Assembly (NCBI GenBank): GCA_019058245.1
Contig: JAHPZJ010000024.1
Location: 1-64,000, forward strand
Reading direction: 5' to 3'
Length of the DNA: 64,000 nt
From: Promethearchaeota archaeon
Lineage (GTDB): Archaea > Asgardarchaeota > Lokiarchaeia > Sigyniarchaeales > SOKP01
Within the stretch, counting starts at the first letter, position 1; the number at the start of each line of letters is the position of its first letter. The notes under the pieces are model-generated. The model was given only the letters and a program-made list of their open reading frames with translations. It did no database searches and was not told the origin of the DNA. The position numbers and the translations under genes were made by a program. Positions 40,393 through 50,988 of this stretch are shown one piece after another.

Positions 40393-41718
40393 TTAAGGAA
40401 CATTATCAAGGGGTATTCCAAATTTTAAAGAGTAACCAATTTTTTTAAGATCATCAGTGAAGTAGTTAGGATGCGTATACATGCTTATATGAATCCAATT
40501 ATTATTTTTTAAGACTGAAATATGATGAGAAAACATCCTCACAATACCTTGATTTAGAAATTCTATTTCTCCTTCCCTAGCAATATTTCCATCACTTAAT
40601 GTTATTTGTTTATCAGAAATAATCTTGATATTTTTCGCTGATTTCTTTAAAACACTAACAATCGCCTTTGTGGTATCTTCCAACCTTATGGATGGATCAA
40701 TTTCAGAAACACTTATATGCAGATTTTTGAAATTATCTTTAGAAGCTGCAAACATTTGAGACGTATTGGGTATAGGATTTACTTGGACTAAGTAGTCAGG
40801 GTAAGAAATTGAAAATGCAAGCGATTCGGAATTGTACTCATAAAAATTATCTTTTATTTCTCTTACAGGTGTAGGAAATTTTTCACTAATCTTTACTGCA
40901 TCATTTTTTATCCGATCAAATCTATCTTTTATTAAGTCTATATACTCTGGATGAGTCATAATATAAAATACATCATTTTGAATAGCATAAATTACCATTT
41001 CTGCCACAACCTCTGGATCCATCCCTAATCCTGACATTTTTACAAGATTTTCTATAAGTGGTCGATTTATTTCTGCTTCTTTTGGTGATGGTCGATAAAA
41101 ATCCTTAAGATCAGTCCTCAAACGAATTGTATTTTTTAAAATATTTGTATTTATTAAGCCCGGGCAAAGAACAGAAGCCCCAACATTAGTATTAAAACAT
41201 TGATGTGCAATCATTTCACTTATAGAAACAACTGCGAACTTTGACGCAGTATAAGGGCCACCTCTCCCCGTAAGATGTCCTCCTACTGATGCAGTATTTA
41301 CTATATGACATGGTTCTCCACTTTTCAACATACGTTTTAAAAAAGAAATAATTCCATGGATCACTCCAAAAAGATTAATTTTTAGAGTGTGATTCCAATT
41401 TCCTATTTCTAAAAGATGAGCAGGACCAGTACCTCCTACTCCAGCATTATTACATAGTATATTCACTTTCCCAAATTGCTCATAAGAAGCATTAGCGAGT
41501 TCTCTAACCTGATTTAGGTCGCTCACATCAGTAACAAAGGATAAAACTTCAGCACCCATCTTATTAAGACTTATTAATGCATCGTTTAAAGATCTTTTAT
41601 TAATATCTGCTATAACAATTTTCATACCTCGTTTAGCAAATGCATGAGCCAATGATAATCCAATCCCACTTCCCCCACCTGTAACTACAGCAACCTTTCC
41701 TTCAAAATTCTTTATCAT
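40393..41718 (-). CDS. SDR oxidoreductase with extra C-terminal domain
   Basis: MIKNFEGKVAVVTGGGSGIGLSLA, NNAG, YTASK; about 150 aa C-terminal extension. Start set at internal ATG 41718 rather than 41841. Confidence 0.82.
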   Translation of the reverse strand: MIKNFEGKVAVVTGGGSGIGLSLAHAFAKRGMKIVIADINKRSLNDALISLNKMGAEVLSFVTDVSDLNQVRELANASYEQFGKVNILCNNAGVGGTGPAHLLEIGNWNHTLKINLFGVIHGIISFLKRMLKSGEPCHIVNTASVGGHLTGRGGPYTASKFAVVSISEMIAHQCFNTNVGASVLCPGLINTNILKNTIRLRTDLKDFYRPSPKEAEINRPLIENLVKMSGLGMDPEVVAEMVIYAIQNDVFYIMTHPEYIDLIKDRFDRIKNDAVKISEKFPTPVREIKDNFYEYNSESLAFSISYPDYLVQVNPIPNTSQMFAASKDNFKNLHISVSEIDPSIRLEDTTKAIVSVLKKSAKNIKIISDKQITLSDGNIAREGEIEFLNQGIVRMFSHHISVLKNNNWIHISMYTHPNYFTDDLKKIGYSLKFGIPLDNVP

Positions 41719-41896
41719 AATTATCTTACTAGATATTTTTTTTGATTTCTTAATACGTAGAAAATATGTAAGATTATTTAAAAAGTAATTCTTCAAAACA
41801 GTAATTTGATGTATTTTCAAGCAAGTTTTAGAAGAAAGCAAATAGTAACTTGATTTTCAAAAAACTTCTTTAGTCTTTTCTTCTATTTGTTTATTA

Positions 41897-43138
41897 ATGG
41901 CTGATAAATCAATTTCATGTCTAGTTGTTGGATTTAATACTCGTCCTTTAGCTTACTCCTTAAACAGAGCAGGATATGATGTTTATGCTGTAGATTTCTT
42001 TGGTGATTTGGATTTATTTCCATATGTAAATGATTCTATTGTTATATTGCAGGTTTTAAATAGTAATTATAATTCATTGAAGGATAAATATAGCCAATAT
42101 TTAGTACAATATGCAATAAAATTATATTATAAACATCAAGATACACATTTTTTCTTAATAGGGAGTGGTTTAGATGATGATTATGAAGGAAGAAAACTTA
42201 TTTTAGATGAACTTAAAACATCTAATATTAAAAGTGTCAATAATGATTTAGAGATTATTGAAAGAGCTAGAAATATTGAATCAATTTTTGAATTTTTAAA
42301 ATCTTACGGTTATAAAATACCAAGATCTTTTTCTTTTGAAGATTTGAACATACATAAATTAAACGTAGAATATCCTTTCATATTAAAAAAAAAGAGAAGT
42401 GCTGGAGGGATTAATGTATTTAAAATTAGAAATGAAAAGGAATTATTCTCTCACATAAAATCCTTCGAAGAAAAATTTTTTAATCCAAATGAATGGCTAA
42501 TTCAGGAATATATTGAGGGAATTCCTGTAAGTTGTACAGTAATTTCGAATGGTGAGGAATCTGAAGTTATTTCTATTAACCGTCAAATTATTGGTATGAA
42601 ATGTCTAAATTCACCAAAATCTTTTATGTATTGTGGAAATATAGTCCCTGCAGGAATTTCGAAAGATCAAGAAAAAATAATATCAGAAATATCTGTTCTT
42701 TTAACCAAAAAATTAGGTTTAAAAGGGATTAATGGTTTTGATTTTGTATTAAAAGATAATTATCCATATCTTATGGAATGTAATCCTAGAATCCCTGGTT
42801 CAATTAGAGCTTCTGAAATTGCTTTAGATTTAAATCTTTTAGACCTTCATATAAAAAGTTTTATCCCAAATCAATGGAACGAACTTAAAAAACTGATAAA
42901 GAATGCTGAAATTAAGTATATTGCCACAAAATTAATATATTTTGCCCCCAAAAAAATTGATAAAAAAATAATACCAAAAATCAATAATCTAAAGTATATT
43001 CATGATAAATCTGAATCAGATAGAGATATTATAAAAGGGGATCCTTTATGTTCTATATTATATAAAGCAAAAAACCATTTAGAGTCTTATAATGGAGCAT
43101 TAAAGATTGTAGAGAAAATAAATAATATAATTAAATGA
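41897..43138 (+). CDS. ATP-grasp ligase
   Basis: YPFILKKKRSAGGINVFKI, WLIQEYIEGIPVSCTVI, GFDFVLKDNYPYLMECNPRIPGS. Confidence 0.8.
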   Translation: MADKSISCLVVGFNTRPLAYSLNRAGYDVYAVDFFGDLDLFPYVNDSIVILQVLNSNYNSLKDKYSQYLVQYAIKLYYKHQDTHFFLIGSGLDDDYEGRKLILDELKTSNIKSVNNDLEIIERARNIESIFEFLKSYGYKIPRSFSFEDLNIHKLNVEYPFILKKKRSAGGINVFKIRNEKELFSHIKSFEEKFFNPNEWLIQEYIEGIPVSCTVISNGEESEVISINRQIIGMKCLNSPKSFMYCGNIVPAGISKDQEKIISEISVLLTKKLGLKGINGFDFVLKDNYPYLMECNPRIPGSIRASEIALDLNLLDLHIKSFIPNQWNELKKLIKNAEIKYIATKLIYFAPKKIDKKIIPKINNLKYIHDKSESDRDIIKGDPLCSILYKAKNHLESYNGALKIVEKINNIIK

Positions 43139-43157
43139 CATCTTTTATTGAATTCTT

Positions 43158-43895
43158 CTATTGAATGATTGTTTTAATCTTTGCGATGTAACCGCCTAAT
43201 TTTCTACCATCTGATTCAGGAACCGCGAGTGCTAAAAGGCGATTCTCATCTAAATCATGCAATATTACTGAACCATTTTCTCCACCAATTATGGAATATT
43301 CCATATGACTTTCTAGTAATACTCCAGATAAGTTATATAAAGCTGCCACCATAGCTGAAAGAATTGGTTCAGGCATTGTAGACTGTATTTTTATTGGTAA
43401 TCCATCTTTTGTAATTATTGCTAAAACAAGAGTATTTGGTATTGCTCTTTTAAGACCTTTAAATATTTCTTCCTTAAGAATATCAGAAGTTTCAATAATA
43501 GCAGATATTTGCAGACTTAATTTTTGTAATTTATTTATATATGAATCTAATCCTTCAAGTTCAGCTAATTCTCTATTGAGATAACAAATCATAGTTAGAT
43601 TTTCTACTAAAATTGAAAGAATAATCTGATCTTTACCAGTAATTAAATTATAAGATACTTCTTGATTAAGCGAATCCCTTAACATTTTAGATGATAGATA
43701 TACAAGGCTGCTATTTGCGGCAGTGACTTCTCCAGTCGTCATCTTCATATCTTTTTTGAAAATACTCGAAATTTGTGTTCCTTCTGGAGTTCCTACATTA
43801 ATACCAATTATTGCTGATGAGGATTCCATTTCTTTTTCAACTAATTCTAAAACATCAGCTTTTAATTCCTCTAGAATCTTTTCTTGTCTTTCCAT
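43158..43895 (-). CDS. Tandem roadblock/LC7-like domain protein
   Basis: Two alpha/beta repeats of roadblock type (SSAIIGINVGTPEGTQI...; TLVLAIITKDGLPIKIQ...). Confidence 0.6.
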   Translation of the reverse strand: MERQEKILEELKADVLELVEKEMESSSAIIGINVGTPEGTQISSIFKKDMKMTTGEVTAANSSLVYLSSKMLRDSLNQEVSYNLITGKDQIILSILVENLTMICYLNRELAELEGLDSYINKLQKLSLQISAIIETSDILKEEIFKGLKRAIPNTLVLAIITKDGLPIKIQSTMPEPILSAMVAALYNLSGVLLESHMEYSIIGGENGSVILHDLDENRLLALAVPESDGRKLGGYIAKIKTIIQ

Positions 43896-44100
43896 GAATG
43901 AATATTAATATATATGAACATAAAAAGATATTCTAATAATTGAGTAATAATTTTAGGAATATTGATATAGAAATATGTTCAACTTATAATATAGTAGATT
44001 ACTATTTTACAAAAATTAGTAAAAAGAAATTGCAAAATAAACTTATAAAATGTAATCATTATAATAAAAAATATAAATAAAGACTATTGTGATCTTGTTA

Positions 44101-44907
44101 ATGGATAATTCATACGAAATAAAAAAACGTCTGGAAGCTAAAGACAGCTTAATAAAATTAAAGGATGAACAAATCAAAGCTCTTGAAGAAGCTCTAAAAG
44201 TAAAAGATGAACAAATCGAAACACTTGAGAAAACGATAAAAACTAAAGACGATGGAACCAAAACTTTAGAAAAAACCTTAAAATTAAAGGATGAAGAAAT
44301 AAAAAAGTTAAGCTCTGCAGCTATAGATCCAGATATTGTAAAAGAAAAGGAAGAAGCAATAAGTCAACTCAAGAAAGAACTTGAGATACTAAACGAAGAA
44401 TTAACAAAGGCAGATGAAGAATTAGAAAGCTTAGAATTAGAAAATGAAAAATTGAGACAGGATAAATCTAGCTCTACTGATTCAGCAATAGTGGATTTTA
44501 CAAAAATACAAATACCTAAATCTGAAATTCTTAAGAAAATGAGAGAAATATTAGAGAATTCAATTTCCAATGTTACTATTGTTGTTCCTACTATAGAAGA
44601 TTTACAGGAACTTTATTTATATGAACTTAGATCTTCTGTAAGCATGAAGATTGCTTGTTCAATTAATCCTGGTATTAGTGAACACTCAGAACTATTAGAG
44701 GAGTTTGAAAGTTTAGATAATATTTCAATAAGAAATTATGAAAGAGGAGATAGATTTGTACTGACTAGAGACGGAGAAGAACTCTTAATAGCAGTTAGAG
44801 GTAACTCTGAAAACAATAATTTAGTAGTCCATACAAAAGATCCGAAACATTTTAAATTATTAAATTCTATTGCCACAGAAGGCTGGATACAAAGTAGAAA
44901 AATATAA
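44101..44907 (+). CDS. Coiled-coil repeat protein with C-terminal PLD/TrmB-like alpha/beta domain
   Basis: N-terminal 14-aa repeats (KDEQIKALEEALKV etc.); C-terminal NVTIVVPTIEDLQEL...FVLTRDGEELLIAVRG. Start at ATG 44101 preferred over GTG 44089. Confidence 0.6.
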   Translation: MDNSYEIKKRLEAKDSLIKLKDEQIKALEEALKVKDEQIETLEKTIKTKDDGTKTLEKTLKLKDEEIKKLSSAAIDPDIVKEKEEAISQLKKELEILNEELTKADEELESLELENEKLRQDKSSSTDSAIVDFTKIQIPKSEILKKMREILENSISNVTIVVPTIEDLQELYLYELRSSVSMKIACSINPGISEHSELLEEFESLDNISIRNYERGDRFVLTRDGEELLIAVRGNSENNNLVVHTKDPKHFKLLNSIATEGWIQSRKI

Positions 44908-44919
44908 ATTATCTAATTT

Positions 44920-45648
44920 TTAGAAAATAGGGCATTTTTCCTTTTCACATCTATCATTCTTATCAGAAAAAATACAATTCTTATAATTGTAATCTAATTC
45001 AATCTGAAAAGTTTCCTTTAAAAACTTCAAGGTTTCAAAAATAGAAAGTCTTACTGATCTTTTACAACAATGTTCTAAATTATCAGCAATTTTGTTAAGA
45101 GATCTTGATGTAATTTGATTTGCTAAGGTTCTAGGATAATTTTTTGAAGGGGTTGCTCCCGTAAATATACTTATTGCCACTCCAGATCCCATCCCTGCAC
45201 CACAAGAACCATAAAATCCACACCAGCCACCAGGAATTTTAGATGCTCTTCTAATTGCTTCTTTTATATCAAATAAAGTAATTTCAGTTCCATCAGGTTT
45301 TTTTATATCATTATTCTTAAGTGCTGTAATAATAACAGCTGGCGTCAAAACATGATGTTCTGGACCATAAACTTTGAAATTTGGATGTTTCATTATGGTA
45401 TCAGCTAATTCAAATGGATCCTTAATTTTGGTCTCACTACAAATTTTTTCAATGATTTCAATTGGACCTTTAGAATGACATGCATCACAAATATAATGTC
45501 CATCCTCACAGTAAACATTAGAATTAAATATTTTCCCACAAAATTCGCAGTTCAGTTCCTTATACTCTTCTTGTTTTATCGTATAAATTAAATTTCTACC
45601 GCAAATTTCACATTTATCGCTTTTTTTTTCCCCCATTATCACTTTCAT
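44920..45648 (-). CDS. DUF5714-family protein
   Basis: CEICGRNL, CEFCGK, HYICDACHSKGP, GGWCGFYGSCGAGMGSGVA. Confidence 0.8.
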   Translation of the reverse strand: MKVIMGEKKSDKCEICGRNLIYTIKQEEYKELNCEFCGKIFNSNVYCEDGHYICDACHSKGPIEIIEKICSETKIKDPFELADTIMKHPNFKVYGPEHHVLTPAVIITALKNNDIKKPDGTEITLFDIKEAIRRASKIPGGWCGFYGSCGAGMGSGVAISIFTGATPSKNYPRTLANQITSRSLNKIADNLEHCCKRSVRLSIFETLKFLKETFQIELDYNYKNCIFSDKNDRCEKEKCPIF

Positions 45649-45656
45649 CCTCTTAA

Positions 45657-46568
45657 TTAACTAATTTCTATATATTTTCTTTTTCTTTTATTAAAATGAG
45701 CTAATTCAGAAAAACCTATCTTTTTCAACAATTTTATCATTTTTTTAAATTTATAACCAAGATCTTTAGGACGATGAGCATCTGAACCTAAGAGAACTGG
45801 GATTCCCAATTCATAAATTTTTTCAATAATTTCAAAACTAGGATATTGTTCTTTTATTTCTTTTCTTAGACCTCCAGTATTAATTTCCATTGTTAAATCT
45901 CTCTTTTTAATAAGCTCTAGAGTTGCAATAACTTCATCCATAACCAAATCATTGTTAATTGCTCTTTTATTGTATTTTTTTGGTAAATCAAAATGACTAA
46001 CAACATCAAAATCAAATTCTTTTGATTTTATCATATCCTGTAATTTACGATAATATTCCAGATAGATTTTATCTATACTCTCAAATTCTTTATACATACT
46101 TAAGAATCTTCTATCATCAATAGCAAAAAGCTTTGATTTTCCATGTAATATATGAACAGAACCTAAGATGTAATCTAAATCATTCAACTTATTTTTAAGC
46201 TGTAAATTTAGAAAACTCTCATAGCTTTTGAAATAATCAACCTCAAATGCAGTTCTTACCTGTATTTTATTTTTATATTTATCCTTTAATTCTTTTATCG
46301 TTGAGAGATATATATCTACTTCATTTAAACGCATAGAATATTCTTGATAAGGAACTTCCTCAATTAAGATAGGGCTACTCTTAAGATATTCATACGGAAA
46401 ATGATCACTAATTCCAATAAGATTCAATTTCTTTTCAATAGCTTTTTTAATATAATCCTCAATTGAGCCAACTGCGTGATTACACATTTGATTATGAGTG
46501 TGATAATCTTCTAAAACCATATTGTATTTTAAAAGTATTTTAAAAAAGATAAAATTAATTATAACCAA
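45657..46568 (-). CDS. PHP-family phosphoesterase (histidinol-phosphatase-like)
   Basis: YHTHNQMCNHAVGS, GISDHFP, DVVSHFDLPKK, LLGSDAHRPKDLG. Start probably ATG at 46520 (MVLEDYHTH). Confidence 0.88.
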   Translation of the reverse strand: MVIINFIFFKILLKYNMVLEDYHTHNQMCNHAVGSIEDYIKKAIEKKLNLIGISDHFPYEYLKSSPILIEEVPYQEYSMRLNEVDIYLSTIKELKDKYKNKIQVRTAFEVDYFKSYESFLNLQLKNKLNDLDYILGSVHILHGKSKLFAIDDRRFLSMYKEFESIDKIYLEYYRKLQDMIKSKEFDFDVVSHFDLPKKYNKRAINNDLVMDEVIATLELIKKRDLTMEINTGGLRKEIKEQYPSFEIIEKIYELGIPVLLGSDAHRPKDLGYKFKKMIKLLKKIGFSELAHFNKRKRKYIEIS

Positions 46569-46675
46569 TTATAAGCTGATTTTTTAGAATTTAAGAATAA
46601 AATATTTGATGATGAATGTGAAGTATTTACTTGCATTTTTGGTAAAGACGTAAAAGAAGAGTCTTAAAAATTGAT

Positions 46676-47461
46676 TTAATTATTTACACACTTAAAAACT
46701 ATCTGCCAACAATACTGCTTTAAATAATTTATACCATATAATGGGGATTCAATCTTATTTAGAATCTTATATAATAACCTAAAAAGAATGGGTTTTCTCA
46801 AAAAATTCCTGAAGAACATAGCTAATGGAGATAAAAGATAATATTCATAATGAACTAAATTTCCAAAAATTCTTTGTGATCTTAAAACATCTTTCATGAA
46901 TAAGGGATGTTCGTATTTAGTTCTGCTTTTTGGGGCAAAATACTTTCTATTTAATTCTACTATTGGATTTTTTTTTAATGGTTCTATAAAGGAAATAAAA
47001 CCTTTTTTCTTAAGCAATCGTTTACATTCTCGATAAAATAGATTTATGTCAGGTAAATGATGAATGATCCTTGATCCAACAATTATATCAAATGCATTAT
47101 CTTCAAAGTCAGGAACTTGTGCATTCATAACTATAAAATCTATTTTAAGATGATTTTCCTTGCTCCTTATATTACATAAATCAATGTAATTTTTTGAAAG
47201 ATCGATACCTGTTACAATAGCTCCTTTTTGAGCAAGATATAAAGAAAGATCACCTTTTCCGCATCCAACATCTAAAATTTTCTTATTTTTAACTTTTCCA
47301 ATTAGATTTTTAAATTTTAAATGAGCTAATCTAAAAAAACTCTCATCTTCTAAGTCCTGAATTTTTCCTGATTGTAGTTTATTTTTACTATAATAAGATA
47401 CTTCATTCTTGAAAATATGATTATATTTAGAAAGGGTTTTGGTTCTATCTATATCATTCAT
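46676..47461 (-). CDS. Class I SAM-dependent methyltransferase
   Basis: ILDVGCGKGDLSLYLAQKGA, FDIIVGSRIIHHLPD. Confidence 0.85.
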   Translation of the reverse strand: MNDIDRTKTLSKYNHIFKNEVSYYSKNKLQSGKIQDLEDESFFRLAHLKFKNLIGKVKNKKILDVGCGKGDLSLYLAQKGAIVTGIDLSKNYIDLCNIRSKENHLKIDFIVMNAQVPDFEDNAFDIIVGSRIIHHLPDINLFYRECKRLLKKKGFISFIEPLKKNPIVELNRKYFAPKSRTKYEHPLFMKDVLRSQRIFGNLVHYEYYLLSPLAMFFRNFLRKPILFRLLYKILNKIESPLYGINYLKQYCWQIVFKCVNN

Positions 47462-47586
47462 AAATATCGAATCTAAAAATATCAGTTATTTTAGATAATT
47501 ATTTCTGAGTTTTTTATATTATTATCTTATTAATTGTTTTTATTTGAAGGTAATTTAAAGAATTAAAATACAAGGAAAAGAATTCC

Positions 47587-48243
47587 CTAATTTTTAATAT
47601 ACTGTTTGATATATCTTTGAACTTCGCTTGCAGGTTGAAATATTCCAAAATGCCCCTCACACAAAATATCTGCCTTCAAATCTAATAACTTTTTTAAGGA
47701 ATTTTGATAATCTTGGAAATCACTCACACCAGGAATTATAGGGCCATGCAAATCTTGACCAAATAATATTTTTTTTTTCTTATCTTCTGTTTCAAGTAAA
47801 ATAGAGATAGATCCGGGAGTATGACCAGGAGTATGGAAACATTGAAAATCATAAATTCCAAATTTCAATAGTTCAAAATCTCCTTTCAATCTTTTTTCAA
47901 GCTTAACAGGTTTATAGTATATTCCATACCATCCTGCAACAGTTTCATTGTCGTGCCCTTCTTCTTCTATTGCATAAGCATCTAATTCATGAGCATAAAA
48001 CTTTACTTTTTTATTATATTTTTTAAGATCTGAACAAGCTCCTATATGATCGATATGAAAATGCGTAATAATACAATGTTTTATATCCATAGTATTTAAT
48101 CCAAGTATACTAATTCTTTTTAATAAATCTAAACTCATCCCACAATCAATTAGGATAAGACCATCCTCACTCTGAGAATTAACTAGATATACAGAACAAC
48201 CAACGTCTCCAACATGATATACATCTTTATAAACTTCTTTCAT
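47587..48243 (-). CDS. Metallo-beta-lactamase fold hydrolase
   Basis: ITHFHIDHIGA, HTPGHTPGSISI, LFGQDLHG. Confidence 0.9.
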   Translation of the reverse strand: MKEVYKDVYHVGDVGCSVYLVNSQSEDGLILIDCGMSLDLLKRISILGLNTMDIKHCIITHFHIDHIGACSDLKKYNKKVKFYAHELDAYAIEEEGHDNETVAGWYGIYYKPVKLEKRLKGDFELLKFGIYDFQCFHTPGHTPGSISILLETEDKKKKILFGQDLHGPIIPGVSDFQDYQNSLKKLLDLKADILCEGHFGIFQPASEVQRYIKQYIKN

Positions 48244-48309
48244 AATACAATCATTTTTTTTTAATGATATTAAGCCTTTTTTATATAAAACTCGTTATTT
48301 TTATATTAA

Positions 48310-49035
48310 TTATTCTTCCATAATTAAATTAAAAAGTTTGTCAGGATAGTCCGTATAAATGGCAGCTACTTTTTTATTATAATTATTTAATTTTAGAACT
48401 TTCTTCATACCCAATTTCGTATTTACACCCCATACATAACAATTAAAGTCATTTTCAACTACAATTTTAAATAAATCTTCAATATGTCTTGAAAATTTTA
48501 GATTAATTATATTTATATCTAATTTTTTTAATTTTTTAAAGCTCTGAGCTTCATATTTAATATTACTAATATTTGATGTTAATGTGTATATAAGCTTAAC
48601 TTTTTTGTTTATATTTCTAAGGTGAGATAATACTTTCAATCTACGGTCAGTTATTACTATTTTATTTAGGAGCGCGTATTTTTCTGCGATAGTTAAAAGT
48701 TTAACCCCTACTTCTTTATTTTCAATATCAAAACTAAATCTTATATTATTTAAGTTATTTTTAAATACTTGAAAAACTTCATGAACCAATGGAATTACTC
48801 TTTCATCTGCAAATTTGATTTTTTTTATCTCTTCAAAAGTAAATTTTCTAACAGGATGGTATTTATTGTCTATTTTGAAATATCTATCATGAAAACAAAT
48901 TAATTTTTTATCTTTTGTTGCTCTAATATCTGTTTCTATTCCTGCTCCCATACTTATTGCCTTTTTGAAAGAAATCATTGTATTTTCAATCTCATAACCT
49001 GAAGCTCCTCGATGAGCAAAAATATAGGGTTTCAT
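48310..49035 (-). CDS. Glycerophosphodiester phosphodiesterase family
   Basis: IFAHRGASGYEIENTMISFKKAISMGAGIETDIRATKDKKLICFHD. Confidence 0.9.
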   Translation of the reverse strand: MKPYIFAHRGASGYEIENTMISFKKAISMGAGIETDIRATKDKKLICFHDRYFKIDNKYHPVRKFTFEEIKKIKFADERVIPLVHEVFQVFKNNLNNIRFSFDIENKEVGVKLLTIAEKYALLNKIVITDRRLKVLSHLRNINKKVKLIYTLTSNISNIKYEAQSFKKLKKLDINIINLKFSRHIEDLFKIVVENDFNCYVWGVNTKLGMKKVLKLNNYNKKVAAIYTDYPDKLFNLIMEE

Positions 49036-49134
49036 TTTTAAATTAAATATCTGATCAATTTGTTAAGAATTGTTGAAAATAATAGTTTTTATAGAAATCA
49101 AAATTACTAATATTACTTAATATTTACCAAGATT

Positions 49135-49956
49135 TTGATTATTATGGAACAAGAGGATAATAATAAACAACAAAATGAGAATCTCTCCTTTTCAACAAGA
49201 CTGAAAAATTATTTCAAGAATTTATTAGATTTTTCGCATTATGAAACAAAAACTCTAATATTCATTATTATATTTTTAATTTTAGTCATTCTCTCATTAT
49301 TATTAGTAATTTACAACTATTTCATTGATCCCACCTTTTTATATTCAATTGTAGTCAATTTTTTTGTCAACCCAGTTCAAGCCCTAGGATTTTTTGGAAT
49401 TCTATTTTTCATTGCTATAATGGCGCTTCAAGGCTTAATTATACCTATCCCTAGCGAAATCGTTCTTTTAGCTGCTGGAATGATTTGGGATGTTTTATAT
49501 GGAGGAATAATGGGGATTATTGGATCATTAGCAGCAGGATTATTATGTTTTTATCTTAGCAGAAAAGGAGGTCGTCCCCTCGCAGAAAAACTTGTTGGAA
49601 AAAAAGCTATAAATATGGCGGATGATTTTATTGAAAAATACGGTATTTGGGCAATTCTAATCTCAAGAACACTTCCATTTATCGCTTTTGATCCAATCAG
49701 TTATGCATCTGGGATTGTTGATATGGATGCAAAAAAATATACATTAGGAACTCTAATAGGTGCAATTCCTCGTGCATTCTTCTTTGCTTGGCTAGGCTCT
49801 CTCTTTGGAATTGATCCTTCGAACACTAATATTAAAGCTCAATCTACTTTATTTAATTTGATCTTTTTAATCATAGTGGCTGTTTTAGGTGGAATATTCG
49901 TTATATATTACCTTTTGGGAAGATATTATGAAAAGAAGAAACAACAAAAAAATTGA
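49135..49956 (+). CDS. DedA/VTT-family membrane protein
   Basis: IPSEIVLLAAGM, ISRTLPFIAFDPISYASG. Confidence 0.85.
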   Translation: MIIMEQEDNNKQQNENLSFSTRLKNYFKNLLDFSHYETKTLIFIIIFLILVILSLLLVIYNYFIDPTFLYSIVVNFFVNPVQALGFFGILFFIAIMALQGLIIPIPSEIVLLAAGMIWDVLYGGIMGIIGSLAAGLLCFYLSRKGGRPLAEKLVGKKAINMADDFIEKYGIWAILISRTLPFIAFDPISYASGIVDMDAKKYTLGTLIGAIPRAFFFAWLGSLFGIDPSNTNIKAQSTLFNLIFLIIVAVLGGIFVIYYLLGRYYEKKKQQKN

Positions 49957-50078
49957 TTACCTAAATTCTAAATTACTATTTGCATTTTTTTCTGTAATAA
50001 ATTTTGTTTAGGATAAATGTGAAAAATAATACTGTGATATTATTCCCCTTTTTAATTTAAGCCAATTTAAAATAGCGT

Positions 50079-50252
50079 ATGAATGAAAATGAAAAATATT
50101 TCAAAAAAATTGATTTTGACAGTAATTTTGAATTGAACTTGACAGAATTTTATAAAGAACTCAATAAAGCAATAAGTACAAGTAATCTCCAATCGATTTA
50201 TGAGCTTTCAAAGATTTTCACGAGATATTTCTTTAAAAAAATGGATAATTAA
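50079..50252 (+). CDS. Small hypothetical helical protein (57 aa)
   Basis: MNENEKYFKKIDFDSNFELNLTEFYKELNKAISTSNLQSIYELSKIFTRYFFKKMDN*; in a gap between annotated genes. Confidence 0.45.
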   Translation: MNENEKYFKKIDFDSNFELNLTEFYKELNKAISTSNLQSIYELSKIFTRYFFKKMDN

Positions 50253-50526
50253 AAATTTTCTAACTCAAATCTAAAAATACTGAGTTTACTCCTTTTTCTT
50301 GAATAGTTTATATTAGGATCTGATATATTGATAACTATAGACTTTTATTTATTTAAAAATATTTTATAGTTTTTGTAAAAAAAAAATCTTTTTTGTGTAC
50401 AAATATGGATTGTCCGTACTACTGTTATAAAAATTTTTCGATTTGCGTTCATTTAAAAATTCAAATTTTTATTATCAAAACATAGGTATAATAGATTAAT
50501 AAACTACTAAAAAAAGAGGAAATAAT

Positions 50527-50784
50527 ATGACAGTTAGCCCACAAGACTATGAAAAAATAATAGAAGATAACCTAAAAGATGAATTAGATTGGTTAGTCGA
50601 AGAATTTGACCAACTTTTTAAAGAAAAAAATAGAAAATATACTCAAGAAGATATCAATATTGCTAATCGAATTCTAGATCAAATAATCGACGGTATTAAG
50701 ACCAATAATAGTGAAGAGCTTCTAAATCTATTAGCCATTACATTAAACAGACTTGAGACTAGATTCCCAGAATTTTTTAGATAG
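50527..50784 (+). CDS. Small hypothetical helical protein
   Basis: 85 aa; AAAGAGGAAA SD-like sequence upstream of ATG. Confidence 0.6.
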   Translation: MTVSPQDYEKIIEDNLKDELDWLVEEFDQLFKEKNRKYTQEDINIANRILDQIIDGIKTNNSEELLNLLAITLNRLETRFPEFFR

Positions 50785-50988
50785 GTTATAAAGTTAGATT
50801 TACTCCTATACCTAAATTATAAAATCCAAAGGATAGAAAATCCAAAAAAAATCAAAGTCCTAACACTTTTCTAATAATATTTTCTTCTTTAGGAAACAAA
50901 ATCCCTAAAAATTGTGGAATAAATATATAAATAATTTAAATAATAGATTTACTAATCATCAATATATAATTATAAATATCTTACCAAT

